NCBI GenBank assembly: GCA_948957135.1
Contig: CARDBT010000016.1
Coordinates: 1-64,000, forward strand
Source: COE1 sp910588595
GTDB taxonomy: Bacteria; Bacillota; Clostridia; Lachnospirales; Lachnospiraceae
DNA length: 64,000 nucleotides
Reading direction: 5' to 3'
This document shows, piece by piece, positions 51,750-60,710 of the stretch (its first letter is position 1; each line of letters starts with the position of its first letter). Below the pieces are notes generated by a model. It was not told where the DNA came from. It worked only from the letters and a program-made list of their open reading frames with translations, and ran no database searches. The position numbers were made by a program, and so were the translations under genes.

Positions 51750-53612
51750 ATGAGAAGATTAGCTTTGAGTGATGAGATACTGCTAAAAATTGAGAAACCG
51801 GCACGCTATATCGGAAACGAAGTGAACAGTGTCACCAAAAACAAGGATGACATAGCCGTCCGATTTGCAATGTGTTTTCCTGATGTCTATGAGATCGGCA
51901 TGTCACACTTGGGTATCCAGATACTGTACGATATGTTCAACCGTTTTGAGGATACCTGGTGTGAGCGTGTCTACTCGCCATGGCCGGATCTTGATGCGGT
52001 CATGCGCGACCAAAAGATTCCTCTATTTGCGCTGGAATCTCAGGATCCGATCAAAGACTTTGACTTTCTGGGTATCACGATTCAGTACGAGATGTGCTAT
52101 ACTAATATCTTGCAGATATTGGACTTGTCCCAGATCCCTTTACTGGCGTCAGAGCGGACCTGGGAACATCCCATTGTGATCGGAGGCGGTCCCTGCAGTT
52201 ACAATCCTGAACCGATCGCTGATTTTTTCGATATTTTCTATATCGGAGAAGGAGAGACGCAGTACCGTCCTCTTCTGGATCTGTACAAGAAGTGCAGGGA
52301 AAAGAATGCGTCAAGGGAAGAATTTCTGGCGCAAGCCGCAAAACTTCCTGGAATGTATGTGCCGTGTTTTTATGAAGTAAGCTATCATGAAGACGGCACG
52401 ATCAGCTCCTTTAACCCGATACGCCCTGATATTCCCCAAACAGTCATGAAAGAGATCGTGGCGGATATATCGGACACATACTATCCCGAAAGACCTGTCG
52501 TGCCTTTTATCAAATGTACGCAGGACAGGGTAGTTCTCGAGATCCAGAGAGGCTGTATCCGGGGATGCCGTTTTTGTCAGGCAGGACAATTATACAGGCC
52601 AGTACGGGAGCGCGATGTGGCGATGCTCGAGGATTATGCGGTGAAAATGCTTGACAACACTGGATATGATGAGATTTCACTGAGTTCACTCAGTTCAAGC
52701 GATTATTCACAGCTTGAAGCACTCGTAAACTTTCTGATCGACAAATGCAGTGAAAAAAAGGTAAATATTTCGCTTCCGTCACTTCGGATCGATGCCTTTT
52801 CGCTCGATGTCATGAAAAAAGTTCAGGACGTCAGAAAAAGCAGTCTGACGTTTGCGCCGGAAGCCGGAAGCCAACGGCTCAGAAATGTTATCAACAAAGG
52901 GCTGACTGAAGAAGATATCTTAAAGGGTGCAGCACTGGCATTTGAGGGCGGATGGAACAGGGTAAAACTTTATTTTATGCTTGGACTGCCGACAGAAACG
53001 CAAGAGGATATCAAAGGCATTGCTGAACTCTCCAACAAGATCGCTGCTACATTTTTTGATACAGTGCCAAAGGAAAAAAGAAACGGAAAGGTACAGATCG
53101 TCGCCAGCACGTCCTTCTTTGTTCCCAAACCTTTTACACCGTTCCAGTGGGCGCCACAGTGTACCAAGGAACAGTTTTTGGAAAAAGCATACACGACAAG
53201 AAGGGCTGTCTCGGAACAACTGAATCAGAAGAGTATCAAATACAACTGGCATGAAGCAGATGCCAGCGTTATGGAGGGGATTCTTGCCCGCGGAGACAGG
53301 CGTCTATGCGAGCCGATCCTGAAAGCATATCAAAAGGGATGCATCTTTGACGCATGGGGAGAGTATTACAAACACGACATATGGATGGAAACATTTGCGG
53401 AATGCGGTATTGATACAAATTTTTATACGACACGCGAACGCAGCATTGACGAGATCTTTCCGTGGGATTTTATCGATTGCGGGGTTTCAAAAGAATTCTT
53501 AAAGAGAGAGTGGCAGCGGGCGCTTGACGGACAGGTGACTCCCAACTGTCAGCAGCAGTGCAATGCATGCGGAGCAGCCAGATTCAAGTGTGGAATTTGT
53601 ATTGCGAAATAA
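51750..53612 (+). CDS. B12-binding-domain radical SAM protein (TIGR03960-type)
   Basis: A 620-residue radical SAM protein. The N-terminal region resembles a cobalamin-binding fold (PDVYEIGMSHLGIQILYDMF; FDFLGITIQYEMCYTN; IVIGGGPCSYNPEP), followed by the CX3CX2C motif in RGCIRGCRFCQAG and the barrel (DEISLSSLSSSDYSQLEAL; LTFAPEAGSQRLRNVINKG). A C-terminal cysteine cluster (CQQQCNACGAARFKCGIC) may bind another cluster. The family is always next to a TIGR03936 gene, as here. Function is unknown. ATG 51750 with AGAGGA upstream matches the usual start (MRRLALSDEILLKIEKPARY) better than ATG 51720. Confidence 0.9.
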   Translation: MRRLALSDEILLKIEKPARYIGNEVNSVTKNKDDIAVRFAMCFPDVYEIGMSHLGIQILYDMFNRFEDTWCERVYSPWPDLDAVMRDQKIPLFALESQDPIKDFDFLGITIQYEMCYTNILQILDLSQIPLLASERTWEHPIVIGGGPCSYNPEPIADFFDIFYIGEGETQYRPLLDLYKKCREKNASREEFLAQAAKLPGMYVPCFYEVSYHEDGTISSFNPIRPDIPQTVMKEIVADISDTYYPERPVVPFIKCTQDRVVLEIQRGCIRGCRFCQAGQLYRPVRERDVAMLEDYAVKMLDNTGYDEISLSSLSSSDYSQLEALVNFLIDKCSEKKVNISLPSLRIDAFSLDVMKKVQDVRKSSLTFAPEAGSQRLRNVINKGLTEEDILKGAALAFEGGWNRVKLYFMLGLPTETQEDIKGIAELSNKIAATFFDTVPKEKRNGKVQIVASTSFFVPKPFTPFQWAPQCTKEQFLEKAYTTRRAVSEQLNQKSIKYNWHEADASVMEGILARGDRRLCEPILKAYQKGCIFDAWGEYYKHDIWMETFAECGIDTNFYTTRERSIDEIFPWDFIDCGVSKEFLKREWQRALDGQVTPNCQQQCNACGAARFKCGICIAK

Positions 53613-53626
53613 TCAGGAGGGAAATT

Positions 53627-54334
53627 GTGAAACTAAGAGTGAAATTTTCAAAGCATGGTGTGCTCAAATTTATCGGGCATTTAGATGTCATGCGCTATTT
53701 TCAGAAAGCGATCCGCCGTGCAGGTGTTGATATTGCATACTCGACAGGATTCAGCCCGCATCAGATCATGTCATTTGCAGCGCCGCTCGGCGTGGGACTT
53801 GAGAGCAATGGTGAGTATATGGACATTGAAGTCAATACGCTGACAAGTGCCAGAGAGTTGACTGACTCGCTCAATGCACAGATGGTCGAGGGAATTGAAG
53901 TGCTGGAAGTCAAGCTTCTTCCAGACAATGCAGGCAATGCTATGGCAAGTGTTGCGGCGGCGCGTTATACTGTTGCATTTCGGGAAGAATACCAGCCTCG
54001 ATTTTTGACTAAATCAGTTATAGATGACTTTTATAGTCAAAACGAAATTATTGTGACAAAGAAGACGAAAAAGAGTGAATCGACATTTGACATGAAGCCA
54101 TATATTTATGCATGTAGTTACAACGAGGCGGAAAACACCATCGATCTGACAGTTGATGCCAGCAGTGCCGGAAATATCAAACCCACACTCGTTGTCAAAG
54201 CGATATTTGACTATAAGGACCAGCCGCTGGATGAATATGCATTGTTGATCACCCGTGAAGAAACATATACCAATGTCGGAACTTCAGAGCATGTCCAGTT
54301 GAAGCCGCTTGGATTTGCCGGAAGTGATTTCTGA
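53627..54334 (+). CDS. TIGR03936/DUF2344 radical SAM-associated protein
   Basis: A 235-residue protein of the TIGR03936 (DUF2344) family, encoded directly after its radical SAM partner. Typical start KLRVKFSKHGVLKFIGHLDVMRYFQ and RRAGVDIAYSTGFSPHQIMS. GTG 53627 is the start, with CAGGAGGG at 53615-53621. The pair is conserved across Clostridia and in some genomes is fused. The next gene is RNase G, and L21/L27 follow, so a link with rRNA or ribosome maturation is plausible but unproven. Confidence 0.88.
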   Translation: MKLRVKFSKHGVLKFIGHLDVMRYFQKAIRRAGVDIAYSTGFSPHQIMSFAAPLGVGLESNGEYMDIEVNTLTSARELTDSLNAQMVEGIEVLEVKLLPDNAGNAMASVAAARYTVAFREEYQPRFLTKSVIDDFYSQNEIIVTKKTKKSESTFDMKPYIYACSYNEAENTIDLTVDASSAGNIKPTLVVKAIFDYKDQPLDEYALLITREETYTNVGTSEHVQLKPLGFAGSDF

Positions 54335-54355
54335 CATGAAAGGAAGTAAATACAA

Positions 54356-55585
54356 ATGAGTGCCATGCGATATGTTGTGACAAAATACAGAGACGGAGTA
54401 CTGTCATTTATTTCGGACGCTATGACTTGCAAAATGGAATCCGTCGTTTTCACACATTCCGACGAAAACATGGATGACGCAAAAATAGGCGATATTTTTG
54501 TCGCAAAAGTGAAGAATGTCGCGAAACAGATCAACGCGGCATTTATTGATTACGCGCCAAACAAGAAGGGCTATCTGCCTATCCGCACAGACTATGTGCC
54601 ACTCATTACAAACCGCAGGTATGATGGCAGGATACTGGCAGGAGATGAGATTATCGTACAGCTTGAAAAGGAGGCTGTGCGGACAAAAGAACCCGTATTT
54701 ACCACCAATCTGTCGCTGGCAGGCAAATACAGTGTTGTTTCCTGCGGTAACACCTACAAAGGAATATCCAGAAAGTGCTCCAAAATCGAGAAGGAGCTGC
54801 TTCGGACAGCCATACCGGAGGAGACCGACTACGGTGTTGTGATTCGCACCAATGCAGTCTCTCTTTTACAGACATCAGAAACCACAGACACAAAGGATAT
54901 GCTGCAGCCAATCAGAGATGAGATCAGATATCTGAATGACAAAATGGCCACTTTGATCCAGGATGGCCTTCACAGAACGTGTTATAGCCGGATCTGGAAA
55001 AATGCACCCCCATATCTGACAAATATGCGGGACGAAGGGATCGTATTTCAGCAGATCATTGCGGACGACCAGCAGATTTACAATGAAATGAAGGATTTTG
55101 CAGCACTTTATATGCCAGATCAGCTCGCCAATATCTCACTGTACCAGGATAGCACCTACCCGCTGCACAAGCTTTACCGCATAGAAACACAGCTCGATGA
55201 ACTGCTCGCTAAAAAAGTCTGGCTTAAGTCGGGAGCCTATCTGGTCATCGAAAAGACGGAGGCAATGTATGTGATCGATGTCAATTCTGGGAAAAATATA
55301 TCAAAAAAAGAAAGTTCTGAGTTTATTTTCCAGATCAATCTTGAAGCTGCTGCAGAAATAATGCGGCAGATCCGTCTCAGGAATCTTTCTGGAATGATAC
55401 TTGTTGATTTTATCAATATGGAGGACAGCGAAAAAGATATCTCGCTTCTGCAGGAGCTGCGGATTCTTGCCAAAAAAGATCACATTCTCACAACGATAGT
55501 TGATATAACAGCGCTCGGGCTTGTGGAGATCACCCGAAAGAAGACGACAAAATCACTTGCGGAACAGCTCTGTCATGAACCATGA
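54356..55585 (+). CDS. rng: Ribonuclease G/E family protein
   Basis: A 409-residue RNase E/G family endonuclease. It has the S1-type RNA-binding part (KIGDIFVAKVKNVAKQINAAF ... KKGYLPI) and the DNase I-like catalytic centre with metal-binding aspartates in YVIDVNSGKN and ILVDFINM, and ends with LVEITRKKTTKSLAEQL then C, the zinc-link region. RNase G matures 16S rRNA and degrades mRNA. In Clostridia it usually sits between TIGR03936 and rplU, as here apart from two inserted genes. Confidence 0.92.
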   Translation: MSAMRYVVTKYRDGVLSFISDAMTCKMESVVFTHSDENMDDAKIGDIFVAKVKNVAKQINAAFIDYAPNKKGYLPIRTDYVPLITNRRYDGRILAGDEIIVQLEKEAVRTKEPVFTTNLSLAGKYSVVSCGNTYKGISRKCSKIEKELLRTAIPEETDYGVVIRTNAVSLLQTSETTDTKDMLQPIRDEIRYLNDKMATLIQDGLHRTCYSRIWKNAPPYLTNMRDEGIVFQQIIADDQQIYNEMKDFAALYMPDQLANISLYQDSTYPLHKLYRIETQLDELLAKKVWLKSGAYLVIEKTEAMYVIDVNSGKNISKKESSEFIFQINLEAAAEIMRQIRLRNLSGMILVDFINMEDSEKDISLLQELRILAKKDHILTTIVDITALGLVEITRKKTTKSLAEQLCHEP

Positions 55586-55617
55586 TCCATTTTGACTAAG
55601 TATTTGGGGAGATGCAC

Positions 55618-56760
55618 ATGAATCGTACAACAAAGAAATGTATTTTATTACTTGGGACGTTCCTTGGCATTCTGATGGGATGCAGCAGCCAGAAAAAGCA
55701 AAGTTATTGCGTAGCAAGCCAGCGTATTGCTCCAGTTCCCCCGGTATCAGAGATCCCAACTGAGGAGTCGGTCGACACCGCTTTTGACTTCACACTATGT
55801 TTTGCAGGGGATGTCAATCTGGACGAAAACTGGGGGACTACACAGTATTTGTCGGCTCAGCCTAATGGTATATATGATTGTATCTCAGAAGAGCTAGTCC
55901 GCTTCATGCAGGACGCGGATTTCATGTGTCTGAACAATGAATTTTCCTACAGTCTGCGCGGGAAACCTCTCAATGGAAAAGCCTACACCTTCCGCGCCGA
56001 TCCCGACCGGGTAGAAGTGCTCCGGCAGCTTGGAGTCGACGCCGTAACTTTGGCAAACAACCATGTATATGATTATGGCAGAGATGCGATGCTTGATACT
56101 TTTTCGGTTCTGGAAGACGCCGGAATCCCATATTTTGGTGCCGGTGATACGCTGCAGAGGGCTATGGAACCATTGTATATAGAGGTCGGTGAAAAAACCG
56201 TAGCACTGGTAGCCGCTTCCCGTGCAGAAAAATACAAGATGACACCACAGGCAACCGACACCGAACCCGGAATACTCCGATGTTATGATACTGAATTGTT
56301 TTTGCAGGTGATCCGGGAGGCAAAGGAACACTCGGACTTCTGTATCGCCTTTGTCCATTGGGGGACAGAATACAGCTATGAGCTGGAGCAGGTACAGCTT
56401 GATACGGGAAAAGACTATCTGGACGCTGGCGCAGACGTAGTGATCGGTGCGCATTCTCACTGTCTGCAGGGCATGGAATACTATGACGGAAAACCGATCA
56501 TATATAGTCTTGGGAATTATTGGTTCAATGGAAAAACACTGGACACCATGCTATTGCAGCTTCATTTTTCAGGAGATGATGACGAAACGCAATTGGATGT
56601 CCAGATTATTCCAGCTGTACAATCTGGTTATCGTACAACCTATGCATCGGAACCAGGCGAACAGCGCAGGATTTTTGATTTTCTTGAAAGTATCTCAGTC
56701 AACGTAGAGATTTCTGATGAGGGAATTGTCACTCCCTTAGGCTCAGGAGAAAATGAATGA
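55618..56760 (+). CDS. CapA family lipoprotein (metallophosphatase-like)
   Basis: A 380-residue CapA/PgsA-type protein. Lipobox GILMGC puts the lipid anchor at Cys22. The CapA domain shows the metallophosphatase-like blocks FAGDVNLDENW, CLNNEFSYSLRG, ALANNHVYDYGRDAML, FVHWGTEYSYEL and VIGAHSHCLQGMEYYDGKPI. In Bacillus the family works in poly-gamma-glutamate capsule export, but no capB or capC genes are near, and many CapA-like proteins have unknown roles. ATG 55618 with GGGGAG upstream; ATG 55612 overlaps that site. The stop overlaps the next gene in ATGA. Confidence 0.87.
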   Translation: MNRTTKKCILLLGTFLGILMGCSSQKKQSYCVASQRIAPVPPVSEIPTEESVDTAFDFTLCFAGDVNLDENWGTTQYLSAQPNGIYDCISEELVRFMQDADFMCLNNEFSYSLRGKPLNGKAYTFRADPDRVEVLRQLGVDAVTLANNHVYDYGRDAMLDTFSVLEDAGIPYFGAGDTLQRAMEPLYIEVGEKTVALVAASRAEKYKMTPQATDTEPGILRCYDTELFLQVIREAKEHSDFCIAFVHWGTEYSYELEQVQLDTGKDYLDAGADVVIGAHSHCLQGMEYYDGKPIIYSLGNYWFNGKTLDTMLLQLHFSGDDDETQLDVQIIPAVQSGYRTTYASEPGEQRRIFDFLESISVNVEISDEGIVTPLGSGENE

Positions 56761-57287
56761 ACAAGAAATTGTCAGTTGTTTTATTTATCATTGTAACACT
56801 GTATGCCGCAATATTTGGAGTTATCATGGTGATCACGATATTGCAGCCGTCCATGGCATATGAAAATACTGATCTGCTTTTAGGAAATATCGTTAACAGC
56901 AGCAACAAAATAAATTATAGACAGTTTACTAAGGACGGGATCACAACAATAACCTGTAAGAAAATGACGGGCATGGAAACCATCTGGAAGTATCAAGCAA
57001 ACGAGGATATGACCCTGCAGATGGTCTACGATCTGAAAGTGACAAACGGCAAGGCAAAGCTGGTACTGATCACGCCTGATGATACCATCATTACATTGAC
57101 GGAACAGGATAGTGCTGTATTCGAAGATAACAATGGACAAGCGTCAGAGACGACAAAGTATTCCGACACTGGAATGCCGGACATGGAATCCACAGTGGAT
57201 CTAAACTTGCAAAAGGGCGAAAACAGAATCAGAATCGTATGTAGAAAAGGGACAACATTTTCTCTGTCTTTTCGCATTATAGAATAA
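56757..57287 (+). CDS. Single-span membrane protein of unknown function
   Basis: A 176-residue protein with one N-terminal membrane segment (about residues 5-30, LSVVLFIIVTLYAAIFGVIM) and an extracellular domain of about 140 residues, predicted beta-sandwich-like (LQMVYDLKVTNGKAKLVLIT; STVDLNLQKGENRIRIVC). It overlaps the CapA gene by four bases and so is translationally coupled to it; the pair likely act together at the cell surface. No family recognised. Followed by the rplU promoter, so the ribosomal genes are a separate unit. Confidence 0.75.
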   Translation: MNKKLSVVLFIIVTLYAAIFGVIMVITILQPSMAYENTDLLLGNIVNSSNKINYRQFTKDGITTITCKKMTGMETIWKYQANEDMTLQMVYDLKVTNGKAKLVLITPDDTIITLTEQDSAVFEDNNGQASETTKYSDTGMPDMESTVDLNLQKGENRIRIVCRKGTTFSLSFRIIE

Positions 57288-57333
57288 AATCCAATAGGGA
57301 TTCAAAAACACAATAAGATCAAGCAAAAAAGCA

Positions 57334-57362
57334 TTGACAACCACCCGCAACAATGCTAATAT
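57334..57362 (+). promoter_or_regulatory. Promoter for rplU-prp-rpmA
   Basis: TTGACA at 57334-57339, 17 bases, TAATAT at 57357-57362. Confidence 0.7.
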
Positions 57363-57378
57363 ATATGAGTATGCCGCA

Positions 57379-57418
57379 TAACTAGGTTCAAGTGTATTTT
57401 GAAATAACACCAAAGTTA
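57379..57418 (+). promoter_or_regulatory. L21 leader-like RNA structure
   Basis: In the mRNA leader of rplU, TAACT (57379-57383) can pair with AGTTA (57414-57418), GGT with ACC (57385-57387 and 57409-57411) and TCAA with TTGA (57388-57391 and 57399-57402). Firmicute rplU genes often carry an L21 leader used for autoregulation; the match here is by position and structure only. Confidence 0.45.
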
Positions 57419-57444
57419 GCGAGTAATTATTTAGGAGGTGCAAT

Positions 57445-57750
57445 ATGTACGCAATTATTGCAACAGGTGGAAAGCAGTACAAGGTTTCCGAGGGAGATGT
57501 GATCAAAGTAGAAAAACTTGATGTCGAGGCAGGAAACACTGTAACTTTTGACAATGTTATTGCTGTTAGCAATGATTCTCTCAAGGTAGGCGCTGATGTA
57601 GCAAACGCATCTGTCTCTGCTACTGTTATGGAGCAGGGAAGAGACCGGAAGATCATCGTTTACAAGTACAAGAGAAAGACAGGCTATCACAAGAAAAACG
57701 GTCATAGACAAGCATACACTCGGGTTAAGATTGATAAAATCAACGCTTAA
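57445..57750 (+). CDS. rplU: 50S ribosomal protein L21
   Basis: A 101-residue L21 (MYAIIATGGKQYKVSEGDVI ... YHKKNGHRQAYTRVKIDKI). Binds 23S rRNA in the large subunit. The KYKRKTGYHKKNGHRQ block is the conserved RNA-binding signature. TAGGAGGTG precedes ATG 57445. First gene of the L21-Prp-L27 unit with its own promoter and leader. Confidence 0.97.
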   Translation: MYAIIATGGKQYKVSEGDVIKVEKLDVEAGNTVTFDNVIAVSNDSLKVGADVANASVSATVMEQGRDRKIIVYKYKRKTGYHKKNGHRQAYTRVKIDKINA

Positions 57751-57773
57751 TAGATGTTGTTCGTTTAGATAGT

Positions 57774-58106
57774 ATGACTACGATTGTTGTTTTTAAATCC
57801 AAGGACAGCTACAGAGGGTTCACCTGTATGGGTCATGCAGGCTTTGCCCAGTCAGGCAGTGATATTGTATGTGCCGCGATTTCGGTATTAGTGATCAATA
57901 CGCTGAATTCCATAGAGGAATTGGCGCACGAAAAGATCATTACTGAAAGTGATGAAAAAAAAGGTCATATCGAATGTCATTTTCCTGATGAGATCAATGA
58001 AAAGACAAAGCTTTTAATGGACTCTATGGTGATGGGTTTAAAAGGAATCGAACAAAATTATGGCAGGCGAAAAAAATATTTTGAACTCATAATCAAGGAG
58101 GTGTAG
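57774..58106 (+). CDS. prp: Ribosomal-processing cysteine protease Prp
   Basis: A 110-residue Prp (YsxB) protease. The catalytic histidine is in GHAGFAQSG and the cysteine in DIVCAAISVL. It removes the N-terminal extension of L27 in Firmicutes and relatives, a step needed for ribosome function. The L27 gene directly follows and carries the expected cleavage motif. Start ATG 57774 lacks a strong ribosome site, suggesting coupling to rplU translation 23 bases upstream. Confidence 0.94.
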   Translation: MTTIVVFKSKDSYRGFTCMGHAGFAQSGSDIVCAAISVLVINTLNSIEELAHEKIITESDEKKGHIECHFPDEINEKTKLLMDSMVMGLKGIEQNYGRRKKYFELIIKEV

Positions 58107-58110
58107 TACC

Positions 58111-58398
58111 ATGATGAAGTTAGATCTTCAGTTTTTTGCTCATAAAAAGGGAGTTGGTTCTACTAAAAATGGTAGAGATTCCGAGTCTAAGAGATTAGGT
58201 GCAAAGAGAGCAGATGGTCAGTTCGTAAAGGCAGGCAACATTTTATATAGACAGCGCGGAACTAAGATTCATCCGGGCGTAAATGTTGGGATCGGCGGAG
58301 ATGATACACTGTTTGCATTGGTTGATGGTGTACTCAGATTCGAGAGAAAGGGAAGAGACAGAAAGCAGGCTTCCGTTTATCCTGTGGAGGAGAAATAA
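58111..58398 (+). CDS. rpmA: 50S ribosomal protein L27, with cleaved leader
   Basis: A 95-residue L27 precursor. It begins MMKLDLQFFAHKKGVGSTKN; the LDLQFFA segment matches the Prp cleavage site (cut after the alanine), exposing the HKKG N-terminus that reaches into the peptidyl transferase centre. SESKRLGAKRADGQ is the family core. AAGGAGGTG at 58095-58103 precedes ATG 58111; ATG 58114 is an alternative. A strong terminator follows. Confidence 0.97.
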   Translation: MMKLDLQFFAHKKGVGSTKNGRDSESKRLGAKRADGQFVKAGNILYRQRGTKIHPGVNVGIGGDDTLFALVDGVLRFERKGRDRKQASVYPVEEK

Positions 58399-58418
58399 GA
58401 CCAAACTACGAATCTACT

Positions 58419-58447
58419 AAGGCTTCAGGTTTCACCTGAAGCCTTTT
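58419..58447 (+). terminator. Terminator after rpmA
   Basis: AAGGCTTCAGGT (58419-58430) and ACCTGAAGCCTT (58434-58445), a perfect 12-pair stem with a TTC loop and short T-tail. obg begins 33 bases later. Confidence 0.85.
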
Positions 58448-58479
58448 CCATATAAGTATATAGAAAGGTTTTGAATGAA

Positions 58480-59775
58480 ATGTTTGCAGATAGAGCCAAA
58501 ATATATATCAGAAGCGGCAAGGGTGGAGACGGTCATGTATCCTTCCGGCGCGAAAAATATGTGCCAAACGGTGGTCCTGACGGTGGAGACGGAGGTAATG
58601 GCGGAAGTGTGATCTTTGAAGTTGATGAAGGGCTCAATACACTGACTGATTTCCGTCATATCAGAAAATACTGTGCCCAGGACGGAGAACAGGGAGGAAA
58701 ACGGAACTGCAGAGGAAAAAATGGAGGAGACATCATCGTAAAAGTTCCTGAGGGAACCGTTGTAAAGGAATTAGAATCTGGAAAGATCATCGCTGATATG
58801 TCAGGCGAAAATCGCAGACAGACCATATTGAGCGGCGGAAAAGGCGGCAATGGAAACCAGCATTATGCCACATCCACCATGCAGGCACCCAAATACGCCC
58901 AACCTGGACAGCCTTCAAAGGAGCTTGATCTGTTTCTGGAATTGAAGGTGATCGCAGATGTAGGTCTTGTTGGATTTCCAAATGTTGGAAAATCTACCCT
59001 CTTGTCACGCGTCACAAATGCAAGACCCAAAATTGCCAACTACCATTTTACTACATTGAACCCCAATCTTGGCGTTGTGGATCTCGATGGTGGAAAGGGC
59101 TTTGTGATTGCTGACATTCCAGGACTCATAGAAGGAGCTTCCGAAGGCGTGGGACTTGGGCATGAATTTCTTCGTCATATTGAGCGCACGAAAGTCCTGA
59201 TTCATTTAGTTGATGCCGCCTCAACAGAAGGGCGTGATCCCATTGCAGATATTTATGCCATCAATAAAGAATTAGAAGCATACAATGAGGATATTGCACA
59301 CCGACCGCAAGTGATTGCAGCCAACAAAATCGATGCGATCTATGCCGGGAATGACGAAGACCCTGTCGCAAAGATCAAAGAGGAGTTTGAACCGAAGGGA
59401 ATTAAAGTTTTTCCAATATCGGCTGTTTCAGGTCAGGGTTTGAATGATCTTCTGTATTATGTAAGGGACCTGCTCAGCCAGATCAATGAGCCGCCAACAG
59501 TCTTTGAACCCGAATTTAATCCTGATACAGACATTGTTGTGGGAAATGAACCTTTTACTGTCGAATACGACGAAAAGAAAAATGAATATGTCGTTGAGGG
59601 TCCCCGCATCGAAAAAATGCTTGGATACACCAACCTTGAATCAGAGCGCGGCTTCAAATTCTTTCAGGAATTTCTCAAAAACAATGAAATCCTGGACGAG
59701 CTGGAGGCACTCGGCATCCAGGAAGGCGATACAGTAAGAATGTATGGGCTGGCATTTAGTTATTATAAAGAATAA
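58480..59775 (+). CDS. obg: GTPase Obg
   Basis: A 431-residue Obg (CgtA) GTPase in ribosome assembly and stress response. The glycine-rich Obg domain (RSGKGGDGHVSFRREKYVPN; GPDGGDGGNGGS) is followed by the G domain: Walker A GFPNVGKSTLLS, switch I TTLNPNLGVV, DIPGLIEGASEG and NKIDA, and the C-terminal OCT domain (EYVVEGPRIEKM). ATG 58480 is chosen with AGAAAGG at 58462-58468; the TTG at 58471 is in frame but lies next to that site. Heads a run of five short-spaced genes to rsfS. Confidence 0.96.
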   Translation: MFADRAKIYIRSGKGGDGHVSFRREKYVPNGGPDGGDGGNGGSVIFEVDEGLNTLTDFRHIRKYCAQDGEQGGKRNCRGKNGGDIIVKVPEGTVVKELESGKIIADMSGENRRQTILSGGKGGNGNQHYATSTMQAPKYAQPGQPSKELDLFLELKVIADVGLVGFPNVGKSTLLSRVTNARPKIANYHFTTLNPNLGVVDLDGGKGFVIADIPGLIEGASEGVGLGHEFLRHIERTKVLIHLVDAASTEGRDPIADIYAINKELEAYNEDIAHRPQVIAANKIDAIYAGNDEDPVAKIKEEFEPKGIKVFPISAVSGQGLNDLLYYVRDLLSQINEPPTVFEPEFNPDTDIVVGNEPFTVEYDEKKNEYVVEGPRIEKMLGYTNLESERGFKFFQEFLKNNEILDELEALGIQEGDTVRMYGLAFSYYKE

Positions 59776-59791
59776 AAGAAAGGGAAAAATT

Positions 59792-60082
59792 ATGACAAGC
59801 AAACAGAGATCTTACCTGAAAGGCCTGGCAATGAACATAGATCCGGTATTTCAGATTGGAAAAGCATCCGTGACCCCAGAGAACATTGATGCCATTTCTG
59901 AGGTTTTCAATACCCACGAACTGATCAAAATAGCCGTTTTAAAGAATTGCATTGATGATCCAAAGGAAATTGCAAATGTTGTGGCTGAACGCACACACTC
60001 ACAAGTAGTCCAGGTGATCGGAAAGAAGATCGTTTTATACAAACGTTTTAAGGAGAATCCTAAAATAGTTCTGCCCAAATAA
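59792..60082 (+). CDS. yhbY: YhbY-type RNA-binding protein (CRM domain)
   Basis: A 96-residue CRM-domain protein (TSKQRSYLKGLAMNIDPVFQ; GKASVTPENIDAI; ENPKIVLPK). YhbY proteins bind pre-50S ribosomal particles. Start ATG 59792, with AAAGAAAGGG before it; a longer in-frame start at 59744 overlaps obg. In the usual Firmicute order obg-yhbY-nadD-yqeK-rsfS. Confidence 0.93.
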   Translation: MTSKQRSYLKGLAMNIDPVFQIGKASVTPENIDAISEVFNTHELIKIAVLKNCIDDPKEIANVVAERTHSQVVQVIGKKIVLYKRFKENPKIVLPK

Positions 60083-60098
60083 GCGATGGAGGTATTCC

Positions 60099-60710
60099 AT
60101 GAAAAACGGAAAGCGAATCGGAATCATGGGGGGCACTTTTAATCCCATTCACAACGGTCATCTGCTGTTAGCCCAGAGGGCGCAGGAACAAGTTTTGTTG
60201 GATAAAGTTCTATTTATGCCAAGCGGCAATTCATATATGAAAGAAAATGTTCTTGAGACACAGAAGCGGGTAGACATGGTAGCATTAGCGATCAGGAAAT
60301 ATCCTGATTTCGAGCTGTCCATGATAGAAGCCCAAAAATCCGGAAACACATACACCTTTGAAACACTGAAATTCCTGACAAGATCAAATCCTCAAGAACA
60401 GTACTTTTTTATTATCGGAGCTGATATTCTGTTTCAGATTGAACAGTGGCGAAATCCGGAACAGATTTTCCAGAGGGCAGTGTTAGTCTGCGCGGTACGC
60501 GACGACTATGATATCGATGCGATCCACAAAAAAGGAAACGTCTTAGCGGCATCAGGAGCAGATATTATTTATCTAAACATGCCCAGATTAGATATATCAT
60601 CTACAGATATAAGAGCAAAAGTCAGAAGCAGCCTGTCCATCTCGGAGTTGGTTCCACCAGAGGTTGCACACTATATAGAACAGGAGCATTTATATTATGA
60701 AGAAGATTAA
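60099..60710 (+). CDS. nadD: Nicotinate-mononucleotide adenylyltransferase
   Basis: Adenylylates nicotinate mononucleotide in NAD synthesis. The 203-residue protein has the HxGH-type motif in GTFNPIHNGHLLLAQ and the ISSTDIRAKVR signature near the C-terminus, with FIIGADILFQIEQWRNPEQI between. Its last 14 bases overlap the yqeK gene. GGAGG precedes ATG 60099. Confidence 0.95.
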   Translation: MKNGKRIGIMGGTFNPIHNGHLLLAQRAQEQVLLDKVLFMPSGNSYMKENVLETQKRVDMVALAIRKYPDFELSMIEAQKSGNTYTFETLKFLTRSNPQEQYFFIIGADILFQIEQWRNPEQIFQRAVLVCAVRDDYDIDAIHKKGNVLAASGADIIYLNMPRLDISSTDIRAKVRSSLSISELVPPEVAHYIEQEHLYYEED

